Assembly: GCA_937127245.1 (NCBI GenBank) | Contig: CAKZLU010000029.1 | Coordinates: 1 to 64,000 of the forward strand | Origin: an uncultured Actinomycetes bacterium | GTDB taxonomy: Bacteria; Actinomycetota; Geothermincolia; Fen-727; JACVIW01 | DNA: 64,000 nt | Direction of reading: 5' to 3' | Part shown: in pieces, positions 55,066 through 63,987 of the stretch | Layout: each line of letters opens with the position of its first letter | Position numbering within the stretch: the stretch's first letter is position 1 | Made by a program: the position numbers and the translations under genes | The notes under the pieces: model-generated | Database searches by the model: none | Told to the model about the DNA's origin: nothing | The model's input: the letters and a program-made list of their open reading frames with translations, nothing else

Positions 55066-55822
55066 CTGCCAAACGCGGTTTTGGGGTAATCATAACTCAA
55101 ACAAGGCGATGGGATGTGCAAAGCAGCCCTTTTGACCGAATCTCAATTAGATTTAATTTTTCGCCGGATTTCCGGCGTAATAAACGGACGGGTTTCAAGC
55201 GTTGAGTTTCCCGTTGGAAATTCTTTCGAATAGAATCCAGATGCTTTTTAGACTCTTGGAGCCGATTTGGCGGTTCACTGACCTTTTGGTCGAATGGCGA
55301 AAACGAGACCGCCCTGCGAGCTTTTCGCAAAAGTGGTTAAGATACAAGGGAAGAGGCAGCCGGTTGGCAAGGTTGCTTTTGATTTTCCGTGTGAATTCGC
55401 GGGCGGTTTGGGGAAAGAAAAGCATTATTTTCGGGCAAGGGTATGAAGCTTTGGGCGGAGGCGCGCTCAAAAGACAAACCCTTTCGTTATTTCCTCCAAG
55501 GTTAAGTGCTTAACCTAAAGACCCGGGTCTTTTCGAAAAACATCTCCGATAGACAAAGAGGCGCGGCGTACATCTATCAATCTTAGCATATAGTATTTGA
55601 TGTTCCGCCTGGCGGGAGCTACCCTGACTAAACTTAAGGATGAGCGGATTGCATGCTTAAGGCGGGCAAGGTTAGAATTACTCGCCAAAAAGGCTTGAGC
55701 ATGAACGAATGTCCTTTGGTAGGTGATAAGTTGCCCTTTCAAGCCAGCAGAAAATACTGCGCGAAGAATTCTGTTTGTCTTTCCCTGTCCTTTGGAATTG
55801 TCTGTCGCAGGAGGGGATAAGC
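55066..55822. other. Long intergenic region without a supported gene
   Basis: About 750 bases. An open frame at 55202-55513 (plus) and others on the minus strand lack Shine-Dalgarno sequences and recognisable domains. Short GC stems occur near 55605 (CCGCC/GGCGG) and 55665 (GGCG/CGCC). No terminator, tRNA or riboswitch was recognised. It marks the border between the glycosidase and a run of genes that look richer in GC. Confidence 0.4.
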
Positions 55823-56845
55823 TTGAGGAGAAAAGCTGTTACCATTTTGCTTCTTGCAGCAACCGGATTGGCGGGATGGGTTTTCTACAGTTACTCGAAG
55901 ATGAAAAAGCCTATACCCGATGAGGATGCGGCGAGGACTTACGCAGGGGAGCTTTTCCAGAAAGTGGGCATGGGTCACCTTTATGGCACCTGGGAGGAGG
56001 AATGGCTTGACCTGCCTGACCGGAGGCTTGCACTCTACCATTTTAAGAGCCAATCCGAAGACCCGGTTTTGGTCTTCGTTCCCGGCACCAGCGTTTACGC
56101 TCTGCTTTATACCTGGTTCATGCACGAGATGCGCATGCGGGGATTCAACGTGGTGGGCTTCGATCCCCGCGGTCACGGAATGAGCAGCGGTCCGAGGGGT
56201 GTGTACACGCTCGGGCAGCTGCTTGAGGATGCTCTGGCGGTTGTAGACCACACGGTCTCGCTTTACGGCGAGCGGGTTGCCGTGGCTGGGTCCAGCCAGG
56301 GCGGGATGGTTGCCTTTTACTGCGCCGCTTCAGACACGCGGCTTAAAGCGGCGGTCTGCCACAACGTCATCGCGCCCGATGAACCGGACAACGAGCGCAT
56401 GACCCGCTGGCCGGCTCTTTTCCGTCCTATGATACCTCTTCTTCCTGCCCTGCGACCGCTCATGGCTTCACCGCTCGGCAGACTTATGGTCCCCGTAGCT
56501 CTTTATCTGGACCTCAAAAATGAGCCAAGCCGCATAATCCCTGACGTGGTGGGTTTCCTCAAGGAGGACCCTCTGGCGGTGAACGCGGTCAGCCTGGGGG
56601 CTTTCCTGTCCCTGGCTTGCACTCCCCTGGCGAGGAAAGTGGAGGAGATACGGGTGCCGGTCATGATTGTGCACGGGGGGCGGGACAATATATTCCCCGA
56701 AGACTATGTTCGCCGTGTCTACGAGCGGCTCGCCTGCGAAAAAGAATTCCTTTTACTTCCCGAAAAGCCTCATCTGGTCATGACCGACTACGTGGATGAG
56801 ATTGTCCCGCCAATTGCCGCCTGGCTTAAAAAGATGATGGAGTGA
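55823..56845 (+). CDS. Alpha/beta hydrolase, membrane-anchored
   Basis: About 340 residues from a TTG with GGAGGGG upstream. An N-terminal transmembrane helix (VTILLLAATGLAGWVFYSYS) is followed by an alpha/beta-hydrolase fold. The oxyanion segment is FVPGTSVYA, the nucleophile Ser is in AGSSQGGMVAF, the acid Asp is in VHGGRDNIFP and the His is in EKPHLVMTD. It resembles monoacylglycerol-lipase-type hydrolases (DPRGHGMSSGPRG). By eye the codon use is more GC-rich than in the first half of the window. The substrate is unknown. Confidence 0.85.
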   Translation: MRRKAVTILLLAATGLAGWVFYSYSKMKKPIPDEDAARTYAGELFQKVGMGHLYGTWEEEWLDLPDRRLALYHFKSQSEDPVLVFVPGTSVYALLYTWFMHEMRMRGFNVVGFDPRGHGMSSGPRGVYTLGQLLEDALAVVDHTVSLYGERVAVAGSSQGGMVAFYCAASDTRLKAAVCHNVIAPDEPDNERMTRWPALFRPMIPLLPALRPLMASPLGRLMVPVALYLDLKNEPSRIIPDVVGFLKEDPLAVNAVSLGAFLSLACTPLARKVEEIRVPVMIVHGGRDNIFPEDYVRRVYERLACEKEFLLLPEKPHLVMTDYVDEIVPPIAAWLKKMME

Positions 56846-56909
56846 AAAACTTAGTCGCTACCTGAGAGGATAAAGATGGCGGTATGACGGCAAAGTGGGA
56901 GTGTGGCGG

Positions 56910-57728
56910 ATGAAGATACACTACCTCAACTGCGGGACTATGCATCCGAGGGGTGCCTCGCTGTTTGTGGCGTGGCTTGACCGCAGCCCCGCAATCTGCA
57001 TTCTTTTGGAGACGGGGGATCGGCTTGTTCTGGTGGACGCGGGCTTCGGCACAAGGGACATGGAGGATTTGAGCCGGCTTGGGCGAGGGGCAAACCTCAT
57101 CCTTAACCCCCAGCCAGACCCCGAGCAGCCAGCTGTAAGACAGATCGCGCGCCTGGGCTTCGACCCAGGTTCTGTTACCGACATCATCTGCACCCATCTT
57201 GACCGCGACCATGCCGGGGGTCTTTCTGATTTCCCGCAAGCCCGCGTGCACGTGCTAAAAGATGAGCGCGATGCGGTCCTCAAGCCAGTCAGTCCAAGAG
57301 AGAAAGAGCGCTACCGAAGCTGTCATTTCACCCACGGTCCCCGCTGGGTTACCTACGAGGGGGTTTCCGGGGAAAAGTGGTTCGGTATGGACTGCGTAAG
57401 CCAGCTTGAGGAAATCCCGCCCGGTGTCGTGCTCGTTCCCCTTCCCGGTCACACCCGGGGACACGCGGGCGTGGCGGTTAGTACTAAAGCGGGATGGGTT
57501 TTGCACTGCGGGGATGCGTATTACGTTCAGGAGGAGCTCCGCGCCAGCGGACGAGTCCCCCTGGGAGTGCGGGCGTTCAGGCGTTTTGCGCACATGGACA
57601 TCTCCCTGGCAATGCGCAGCCTGGATTGGCTACGTAGGTTTTCAAGAGAGCACGAAAGCAGAGTTAAACTTATCGCCAGCCACGACCAGTTCGCCTATCG
57701 GTCCATCTTCGGAAAGCCTCTGGACTGA
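56910..57728 (+). CDS. MBL-fold metallo-hydrolase (lactonase-like)
   Basis: About 272 residues. The dimetal motif is THLDRDHAGGL (HxDxDH), followed by HFTHGPRW, GHTRGHAGVAV and HCGDAYYV. The layout resembles N-acyl-homoserine lactonases and similar hydrolases. GGGAG eight bases before the ATG at 56910 supports that start over a GTG at 56895. It is 64 bases after the hydrolase gene and 17 bases before the SRPBCC remnant, so the three probably formed one operon. Confidence 0.85.
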   Translation: MKIHYLNCGTMHPRGASLFVAWLDRSPAICILLETGDRLVLVDAGFGTRDMEDLSRLGRGANLILNPQPDPEQPAVRQIARLGFDPGSVTDIICTHLDRDHAGGLSDFPQARVHVLKDERDAVLKPVSPREKERYRSCHFTHGPRWVTYEGVSGEKWFGMDCVSQLEEIPPGVVLVPLPGHTRGHAGVAVSTKAGWVLHCGDAYYVQEELRASGRVPLGVRAFRRFAHMDISLAMRSLDWLRRFSREHESRVKLIASHDQFAYRSIFGKPLD

Positions 57729-57745
57729 CGGAGGGAGAATCTAAG

Positions 57746-58191
57746 ATGTTCAGAAAAGAACTCGTTTCAAAGCACGTAATCGGCGCCCCCGCAATGCAGG
57801 TATGGGAATTTCTTATGGAATTTCCGTGTTACCCAGAATGAAACCCGATGATCAGGCGGGCTGACGGCGGGCTTCGCGCTGGATCAAGCCTGAAGGCGCG
57901 TTTCCGGCCCGAAGGAAGCAAGGCTACAATTTCAGACCCAGGCTGCTTGTCGTGGAGCCCGGAAGACATCTCAGCTGGTTTGGATGGCCCCTCTTTCCTT
58001 GCCTTTTCTAAAGCGAGCATTACTGGATCATGGAGCAAATGTCGGAAGGGGAAACCCGCCTGCAAGACGGAATGGTTGTGTACGGTCTGCTTGCTTGCTT
58101 GGCGCAAGAAATGATGGCGCCTGTGGTCAAGGGATCTTTTGAAGCCATGAACGGGGCTCATAAGAAACGGGCGGAAAGCGCCATCGTATAG
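57746..58191 (+). pseudogene. Broken SRPBCC (polyketide-cyclase-like) gene
   Basis: The reading starts MFRKELVSKHVIGAP, VWEFLMEFPCYPE and meets TGA at 57839-57841, exactly where the family has Trp in the PEWNP motif. The frame continues NPMIRRADGGLRAGSSLKAR. Near 57926 it must shift by one base to give FRPRLLVVEPGRHLSWFGW. A TAA follows, then SEHYWIMEQMSEGETRLQDG to a TAG at 58189-58191. So a start-to-end SRPBCC domain is present with two nonsense changes and one frameshift. SRPBCC proteins bind hydrophobic ligands. The upstream Shine-Dalgarno (GAGGGA) is still intact, so decay looks recent. Confidence 0.8.
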
Positions 58192-58353
58192 GGAAGATCC
58201 GCTTGGATATCCTTTGCGCGGAGGTTCTGCCTTCCCGCTCGGGGAGAAAATCGTGTGTTTTACCGGAGAGGTGGTTTGCTCGCGCTTGAGATGCGGTTTT
58301 GAAAGGGTCAAAAAGAAAGGTGATTACCAATAACCCTATTATGTTTTAAAATT

Positions 58354-59223
58354 ATGCATCAGGTGAATAAGGTTCGTGTTTCCTTGGTTACCAAAAGAGT
58401 GATGCGAGTTTTGGACAAACAAGATCAAAAGGATGTCAGCCGTTCAGAGATCAGAAAAGTCGTTGCTTTTTTTGATTTGGACCATACGCTCTTGGACAGG
58501 GCAACTGGCAATATATACGCGGAGATCATGGTTAAAAAAGGCTATATGAAGCCCTCCGGTCTTCTCTGGGTCATCTGGTATACCCTTCTGTATAAATTAA
58601 ACAGGCTTCCCAGAAGAGAGGTTTATGTAAAAGTCCTTTCGATTATGGGGCGCTACCACATACTCGAGATGATAAAAATGATGGATGAGGGTTTTGAGGA
58701 AAGGATTCTTCCGAGGCTGTACAAGGAGGGGGCAGATCTCATAAAAAAGCACAAGGAAATGGGGCATATAACGGTAATTGCGACAGCCGCCGGAGAATAC
58801 ATCGCTGAAAGGGTTCGCGCGCAGCTTGGAGCGGACGACATAATCGCCACCCCACTGCCGATAAAAAGGGACAGGATATCCGCAGACTCTCTCGGACCAA
58901 CCGCTTTTATGGAGGGCAAACTTCAAATGGCTCTTTCCTACTCCAAGAAAGTTGGAGCGGACATTTCTGAATGTTATTTCTATTCAGATAGCGCAAGCGA
59001 CCTGCCTTTGCTGGAGGCGGTAGGAAATCCGGTGCTGGTTAACCCTCAAATGAAACTGAGAATCGCGACGCGCGGGAAGGGGTGGCCTGTTCTCAAGTTC
59101 AGGGAATATGCAAATTTCAAGAACGCAAAAAGACCTGAGCGTTTCATGACCCCGGAGCTTGAGAGATTTTCTCGGCTCTACGAGGAAATGCGAGCAAGGG
59201 AAAAGGGGGATTCAGTTCTTTGA
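58354..59223 (+). CDS. HAD-IB family phosphatase (SerB-like)
   Basis: About 289 residues of the haloacid-dehalogenase superfamily, subclass IB. The nucleophile motif is FFDLDHTLLDRAT, motif II is VIATAAGEYIAERV, the Lys region is IPKRD-like PLPIKRDRI and motif III is YFYSDSASDLPLLEAVGNP. Similar proteins act on phosphoserine or on acylglycerol phosphates; the helical cap ending in YLLYKLNR-like segments suggests the latter type. No Shine-Dalgarno is seen at 58354; an ATG at 58402 is an alternative. Confidence 0.85.
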   Translation: MHQVNKVRVSLVTKRVMRVLDKQDQKDVSRSEIRKVVAFFDLDHTLLDRATGNIYAEIMVKKGYMKPSGLLWVIWYTLLYKLNRLPRREVYVKVLSIMGRYHILEMIKMMDEGFEERILPRLYKEGADLIKKHKEMGHITVIATAAGEYIAERVRAQLGADDIIATPLPIKRDRISADSLGPTAFMEGKLQMALSYSKKVGADISECYFYSDSASDLPLLEAVGNPVLVNPQMKLRIATRGKGWPVLKFREYANFKNAKRPERFMTPELERFSRLYEEMRAREKGDSVL

Positions 59224-59236
59224 AAGGCGGCTTAAA

Positions 59237-60298
59237 TCAAGCCGAGAGGAGACACATGCTTTTTAGCGTTTCCTCCGCCTCGCTCATTATTCTCTCAATG
59301 AGATCGGAAACCTTGGGGATATCTTTAAGCCTTATGGCAACCTGGCCTGACCATAGGGCGCCGTTTACAACGTCACCTTCAGGACCAAAAGCTTTCATGC
59401 TTCCCTCCAGTTCGTACTTAAGTATCTCCAGCTGAGGCGCTTCTGCCTTTACCATTTGGTCAAGTTTTTCGGAAAAAGCGTTCCTCAGGTGCCTCAATGG
59501 TCCGAAAAATCCTTGAGTGACGAGCGTGGCGTTCTCCTTTCCAAAGCGTTCGGCGGACGAAGTTATGGCTTCTTTAGAAGGCATACTGAAATCAGACTCG
59601 AGTGTGGCGATGAATCGTGTACCCATATAGATTGCTTTGGCGCCGAGCGCCAGAGCGGCGATCAACCCTCGACCGTCGCAGAATCCTCCGCCTGCCACGA
59701 CAGGCACATCCACGGCTTCAACGACGGCGGGAACTAAAACCATAGTATGAACCGGAAAGAAAGTCACGTGACCGCCCGCCTCGTAACCCGTCGCCACAAG
59801 CCCGTCAACTCCGTTTTTCTCGGCTTTCTTGGCGTGATACACAGTGGGAACGACGTGAAACCATTTCATTTTGTTTTGTTTGATTTTTTGCAGGTGCGGC
59901 TGGGACGGATCGCCGGCGGATGTGACAAGAAGCACGAGTTTTTCTCTTAGTTCAGGATCGGAGTTCCTCATTTCGATTATCATATCAAGTAGTTCCGGGA
60001 CTTCGGGTTGTTCCGGCGCCACGCGGAGATTCACGCCGAAATGACCGTCCGCTTTTGATTTGACCTCTACGAGCGTGGACTTAAGTTTCTCATTCACTGA
60101 CCTGAAAGCTTCAGTTACATCTCCGCCTGAAACGACCTTTTGTATCTGTTCAGCTGAAGGTTCCGGATGGCTTACCATTCCAAACCCCCCGGCGTTTGTA
60201 ACGGCGATTGCCAGTTCCTTCGTGTCGTATGGACCCATAGGCGCTTGGACAATGGGATATTTGGCTCCCAGCATTGCGCAGATCTCTGTTCTTATCAT
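59237..60298 (-). CDS. Nitronate monooxygenase / FabK-like flavoprotein
   Basis: About 353 residues of the FMN-binding 2-nitropropane-dioxygenase family. Motifs are YPIVQAPMGPYDTKELA at the N-terminus, VATGYEAGGHVTF with the His region, PVVAGGGFCDGRGLIAALALGA and KAIYMGTRF. These bind FMN. FabK enoyl-ACP reductases share them. Without fatty-acid genes nearby the exact role is open. GGGAGGG before the ATG at 60298 supports that start over a GTG nine bases earlier. It lies downstream of the thiolase operon, separated by a terminator. Confidence 0.85.
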   Translation of the reverse strand: MIRTEICAMLGAKYPIVQAPMGPYDTKELAIAVTNAGGFGMVSHPEPSAEQIQKVVSGGDVTEAFRSVNEKLKSTLVEVKSKADGHFGVNLRVAPEQPEVPELLDMIIEMRNSDPELREKLVLLVTSAGDPSQPHLQKIKQNKMKWFHVVPTVYHAKKAEKNGVDGLVATGYEAGGHVTFFPVHTMVLVPAVVEAVDVPVVAGGGFCDGRGLIAALALGAKAIYMGTRFIATLESDFSMPSKEAITSSAERFGKENATLVTQGFFGPLRHLRNAFSEKLDQMVKAEAPQLEILKYELEGSMKAFGPEGDVVNGALWSGQVAIRLKDIPKVSDLIERIMSEAEETLKSMCLLSA

Positions 60299-60628
60299 TG
60301 ATATCACCCTCCCAGTAAAAGGTTGCGGCTAAAATGGAATACATCACTTTTCCCGAACATTGAGCTCAAGTATCCGATAAAAAGTCCCAGATGAGCAAGA
60401 GTGTGAGATTTTCGATCAACTCCTCGTTTCATAATCCAGTGGTGCATTCTACAACGGTTCAGCTTACTCAATGAGAATCAGTTCAAACTCGTGCTTTTCC
60501 GTCTCGGCTGCATTCTTTGTTGAGGGTTCGTCGTTTTAGCCTGGCGTTACTTTTCTGTTCCCTCACAATGTGAAAGGGCATGAGCGCTTTCCCTGAAGCA
60601 TTGCGACTGTACAGATTGTCTAAAAGGA
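60299..60628. other. Intergenic region upstream of the FabK-like gene
   Basis: About 330 bases between the thiolase-operon terminator and the minus-strand FabK-like gene. It should contain the promoter of that gene, but no clear -35/-10 pair was found. No gene or RNA is supported. Confidence 0.35.
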
Positions 60629-60659
60629 AACCGGGCAGTCCGTGAGGGTCTGCCCGGTT
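60629..60659 (-). terminator. Intrinsic terminator of the thiolase/DUF35 operon
   Basis: A perfect 10-bp stem AACCGGGCAG/CTGCCCGGTT (60629-60638 with 60650-60659) has an 11-base loop. On the minus strand it is followed by TCCTTTTA. It lies 27 bases after the stop of the last gene of the minus-strand operon. Confidence 0.8.
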
Positions 60660-60685
60660 GGTCTAAAAGCTTCCATGCGAAACGT

Positions 60686-61144
60686 CTAAATCGGTTCGAA
60701 GTGGTCTATGTCACTGAACTTCCCTTGAGGCTCGTCCACCCAGATGGATTTGACCCTCATGCCCACTTTTGCGTCTTTCCAATCCATGTTTTCCACTGTG
60801 CCTATGAACCAAGCGTCGCAATCGTCAAGCTTGATCATTGCCGATATCCTTTTTTCCGGGAGAGGGTTTCCCCTGATGTCAGCCATGTCAACGGCAAAAC
60901 TCATGACCGTGCCCGTATCTTTGACTTCCACCACTTCGTCAATCTCGATATGACACTTACGGCAGTAAAAGGGACCGGGAATATAGACGGTGTCGCATTC
61001 GTGACATCGTATTCCCCTGATCTTCTTATCCTTCATTCCTTCGGTGAGAATGCGAAGCCCCCTGCTCTCAATCTTGTATTTGTTCGCTGAAACATCCCAG
61101 GTTATCGGAAATGTTCTTGTCTCTTCGCCCATCTGAAAAGCCAT
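60686..61144 (-). CDS. DUF35 OB-fold/zinc-ribbon protein
   Basis: About 152 residues. A zinc ribbon with CHEC and CRKC (residues 48-70) precedes an OB fold (GTVMSFAVDMADIRGNPLPEK, GMRVKSIWVDEPQGKF). DUF35 proteins are obligatory small partners of thiolase-fold enzymes and help bind CoA substrates. It follows the thiolase-like gene by 15 bases. AGGAGGTG lies six bases before the ATG. Confidence 0.9.
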   Translation of the reverse strand: MAFQMGEETRTFPITWDVSANKYKIESRGLRILTEGMKDKKIRGIRCHECDTVYIPGPFYCRKCHIEIDEVVEVKDTGTVMSFAVDMADIRGNPLPEKRISAMIKLDDCDAWFIGTVENMDWKDAKVGMRVKSIWVDEPQGKFSDIDHFEPI

Positions 61145-61159
61145 CGCACGCACCTCCTA

Positions 61160-62398
61160 TTATGAACTCTTTTTCGGGGTATCGCTCAGAACCATAACCG
61201 AATTGTATTGGAACAAACCACCCCAACCGTGCGCCAAAGCTTTCTTTATCTTCTTGGGTATTTTATGTTCACCCTCGATCTTCCCCATGATCTGAAGCGC
61301 ACATTCGCAGGGACGATTCATTGCCGATGTGCCGATAGCGTTTGTGGAAAATACCCCGCCGCTCGCGTTGATGGGAAGCTCTCCGTCGATGTTGAAGGCG
61401 CCTTTGTCAAGAAGTTTGTGCGCTTCTCCCTCCTTGCACAACCCGAGCTTTTCGGCGTACATGAGCGATTGATGAGCGAAACCATCGTAAAGCTCAGCCA
61501 TGTCGAACTCTTTGGAGGGGTCCTCAATGCCAGCCATTTCGTAGGCTTTCTTAGCGGCTATCCTGCATGACTCTTGTTCGGCTGGATCGGTTATCTGTCC
61601 TTCGATGAAGTTCGCGGTGCACGGGTCGGATGTGCATGAGCCAACTCCGATTATCCAGGCGACGTTACCATCGGTAAGTTCCTTCACTTTTTCTTCTGAG
61701 GCAACGATGCAAGCGGTCGCACCATCTGTTGTCGGGCAGGTGTGCCCATATCTTAGCGGCCATGATATGAAGGGAGTTGCCTGAATGTCCTCAACGGTTG
61801 TCTTCTTTCTCAGGTGGGCATAAGGATTGAGCGCCGCATTGCTACGTTCGAGAGCTGCCATTTTATCAATGTGCTCAGGGTCCGCTCCTGAGTGGTGCAG
61901 GTAGCTTAAAGCCTGATAGGCGGCAGCGCCAGTTGAGCCCCCGCTTGTCCCTCCCATTCCTCTTCCGGTGATGAGGTCGAGACCGTGCATGACCATGGTG
62001 AAGATTTCGGGGGTGACGATGCCTGCAAGTCCCACTTGCGCATCCCCGTCAGAGTGCTTTTCCCACGTCACAGCGAGGACAACATCGTATAAACCACTTG
62101 CCACATGATAGTAGGCGCACATCAATGTTGTCATGCCGGTCGTTCCGCCAGTCGCTATGCGCATAACTGGTTTACCCACAGCACCTATGTGCTCGCTTGC
62201 CCACAAATACGGCAGGTTGACACATTCGAAGGGCTGCATGTTTCCCTGAACGACAGCGTCTATTTGATCAATGGTCAGCCCGGTGTTTCTGAAGACAGCG
62301 TTCGCAGCCTCGTTTGCCATCTCGGCGATACTTACATCAATCCTCTTGCTCACAAACACCGGGGTGTAACCAACGCCGATAATCGCTACGTTTCTCAT
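61160..62398 (-). CDS. Thiolase-fold (SCP-x type) protein lacking canonical catalytic residues
   Basis: The 412-residue protein has the archaeal/SCP-x thiolase layout (MRNVAIIGVGYTPVFVSKRI to ALAHGWGGLFQYNSVMVL). At the position of the nucleophilic Cys the sequence reads RIATGGTTGMTTL, with no Cys. The GHPxGA motif reads STNAIGTSA, so the catalytic His is replaced. Such changes occur in thiolase-fold aldolases partnered with DUF35 (for example the Ltp2 type). It is paired with the following DUF35 gene and sits three bases after another thiolase-like gene. The substrate is unknown. The residue alignment was done by eye. Confidence 0.85.
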   Translation of the reverse strand: MRNVAIIGVGYTPVFVSKRIDVSIAEMANEAANAVFRNTGLTIDQIDAVVQGNMQPFECVNLPYLWASEHIGAVGKPVMRIATGGTTGMTTLMCAYYHVASGLYDVVLAVTWEKHSDGDAQVGLAGIVTPEIFTMVMHGLDLITGRGMGGTSGGSTGAAAYQALSYLHHSGADPEHIDKMAALERSNAALNPYAHLRKKTTVEDIQATPFISWPLRYGHTCPTTDGATACIVASEEKVKELTDGNVAWIIGVGSCTSDPCTANFIEGQITDPAEQESCRIAAKKAYEMAGIEDPSKEFDMAELYDGFAHQSLMYAEKLGLCKEGEAHKLLDKGAFNIDGELPINASGGVFSTNAIGTSAMNRPCECALQIMGKIEGEHKIPKKIKKALAHGWGGLFQYNSVMVLSDTPKKSS

Positions 62399-62401
62399 CT
62401 A

Positions 62402-63559
62402 TCAACCCTCCTCTGAACTCAAGATCACCACGGAATTGTGCTGCGCGCAGAAGCCATCTTGTCCGTGAGCCAATGCGATTTTGGCATTTGGGACCTGCGC
62501 GTCGCCTGCCTCCCCGGTCAGTTGTTGGCAGCATTGCGCCACGTTGATAAGCCCCGCGGCGGAGAAAACGTAAGTGCATATGCCGCCTCCGGAGGGCGAT
62601 ATCGGCATCTTGCCAGTAATTTCGGCCAGATCATTTTTCGCCACGTCTTCAGCGCTGCCCTCGGGGAACAAACCGAGCGACTCACAGATTATGGGTTCCT
62701 GGTGAGCGAATTTCGCGCTTATCTCCGCTACGTCGATCTCGTTAGCTGGATCCGATATTCCCGCCGCTTTGTAGGCTTTTTCTGCCGCTTGCTTTGTGGA
62801 GGGAGAGGTGTAAAGCTCCCTTTCACCGAGGCGGCACGTTTCAAGGGAATTGCTGAATCCTTTAATCCAGACTGGCTTTTCGCAAAGTTCCTTTGCTTTT
62901 TCTCCGCAAGCAAGCAAGACCGCGCAGGCTCCGTCGGAGAACGGATAACAGTGCAATTTCCTTAAAGGCTCGTAGTAATATTCGCTGGAGGCCACGTACT
63001 CTGGTGTGGCGTCATCCTTGGACCTCAACGCGTAAGGGTTTATCGCTCCGTTTCTCAAAAGCCGGGCGGAAATCGCATCCAAAAACCATTCATCCAGCCC
63101 GTATTTGTCCATGTAACTGCGTGCCTGGAAAGCGCCGGCATTGAGTTCGTTGATTAAGCCAACCTGTCTGTCAAACGTAGGGTCGAGTTGGTATTCCATT
63201 ATCAAAAAGGGACGGAACTGAGATCCACCGAGACTATTGGCAACTACGAGCGCAGTATCGAACTGACCGGACAGAATTCTCATTGTCGCGTATATCAGTG
63301 CCATAATCCCGTCCATCTCGACTTTGGTCTCATCCTTCATGTAGGCGCCAACGGGAGTGTCCTCAAAAACCGTGCTAATTGTTCTTCCAGCCTCGAAATC
63401 GTTTGAGCAAAGCACGTAGCTGTCAACATCATGCCGGGTGATACCCACTTTGTTATGCAGCTCCTTGACCAGGTTGAACAGCATTCTCTCACGTGGCATT
63501 CCAATGTCCGATGAATGCTTTGTCTGGACATGCGAAACAATAGCTACTTTTCGTTCCAC
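62402..63559 (-). CDS. Second thiolase-fold protein lacking canonical catalytic residues
   Basis: About 385 residues from a GTG with AGGAGGTG upstream. The N-terminus VERKVAIVSHVQTKHSSDIG matches the sibling gene at the equivalent point. The nucleophile region reads VEMDGIMALIYATMRI and the His motif region reads GGGICTYVFSAAGLINVA, so both Cys and His seem absent. The CoA-binding and dimer regions are otherwise intact. Two such proteins side by side may form a heteromeric complex with one or both DUF35 proteins. Confidence 0.85.
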   Translation of the reverse strand: MERKVAIVSHVQTKHSSDIGMPRERMLFNLVKELHNKVGITRHDVDSYVLCSNDFEAGRTISTVFEDTPVGAYMKDETKVEMDGIMALIYATMRILSGQFDTALVVANSLGGSQFRPFLIMEYQLDPTFDRQVGLINELNAGAFQARSYMDKYGLDEWFLDAISARLLRNGAINPYALRSKDDATPEYVASSEYYYEPLRKLHCYPFSDGACAVLLACGEKAKELCEKPVWIKGFSNSLETCRLGERELYTSPSTKQAAEKAYKAAGISDPANEIDVAEISAKFAHQEPIICESLGLFPEGSAEDVAKNDLAEITGKMPISPSGGGICTYVFSAAGLINVAQCCQQLTGEAGDAQVPNAKIALAHGQDGFCAQHNSVVILSSEEG

Positions 63560-63570
63560 GTTTTCACCTC

Positions 63571-63987
63571 CTATGATGCTAGCTCGAAATAAGCGAGGTC
63601 GTCGAATTTTCCTTCTGGGGATTCCTTCCATACCGCCTTTACCCTGAGACCTTTCTTTACCTGTTTCGGGTCTACTCCGCGTATCTCACTAACCAAAAGA
63701 GAGTTTGTGCCATCCAACTGAATCATTCCGAGCACAACCGGTTCTTCAACAGGCTCCATAAGACCCTTTGTTATCTTGACGTGACCAATCGTGTAATTCT
63801 GGAGCGTTCCGGTCTGATCAACCTCAACCATTTCCATCTTCCCACACGCAACCCCGCAGACATTTCTTGGCGGAATGACAACTTTGCCGCATTTTGTGCA
63901 CTTGGACCCCATGATTTTCTTTTGTGCCATGCCGCGCAGGTAATCCTCTATTGGCTTGCCCGCGCGAATGTTGTAATTGAAATCCAT
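63571..63987 (-). CDS. DUF35 OB-fold/zinc-ribbon protein
   Basis: About 138 residues, the first gene of the pair within the window. The zinc ribbon has CTKCG, but its second knuckle reads CGVACG, a CxxxC spacing instead of CxxC. The OB fold has GTLQNYTIGHVKITKGLMEPV and GLRVKAVWKESPEGKFDDLAYF. It is followed 11 bases later by the second thiolase-fold gene. ATG at 63987 or GTG at 63993 may start it; the window ends there, so the ribosome binding site is not fully visible. Confidence 0.85.
   Translation of the reverse strand: MDFNYNIRAGKPIEDYLRGMAQKKIMGSKCTKCGKVVIPPRNVCGVACGKMEMVEVDQTGTLQNYTIGHVKITKGLMEPVEEPVVLGMIQLDGTNSLLVSEIRGVDPKQVKKGLRVKAVWKESPEGKFDDLAYFELAS

Noticed and set aside
55202-55513. 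Possible 103-codon gene in the long intergenic region
   Set aside because: TTG start without a Shine-Dalgarno, no recognisable domain, and competing minus-strand frames of similar length.
57839-57841. TGA read as Trp or selenocysteine in the SRPBCC gene
   Set aside because: A frameshift and a TAA further on also interrupt it, and intact genes in the window use TGA as a normal stop.
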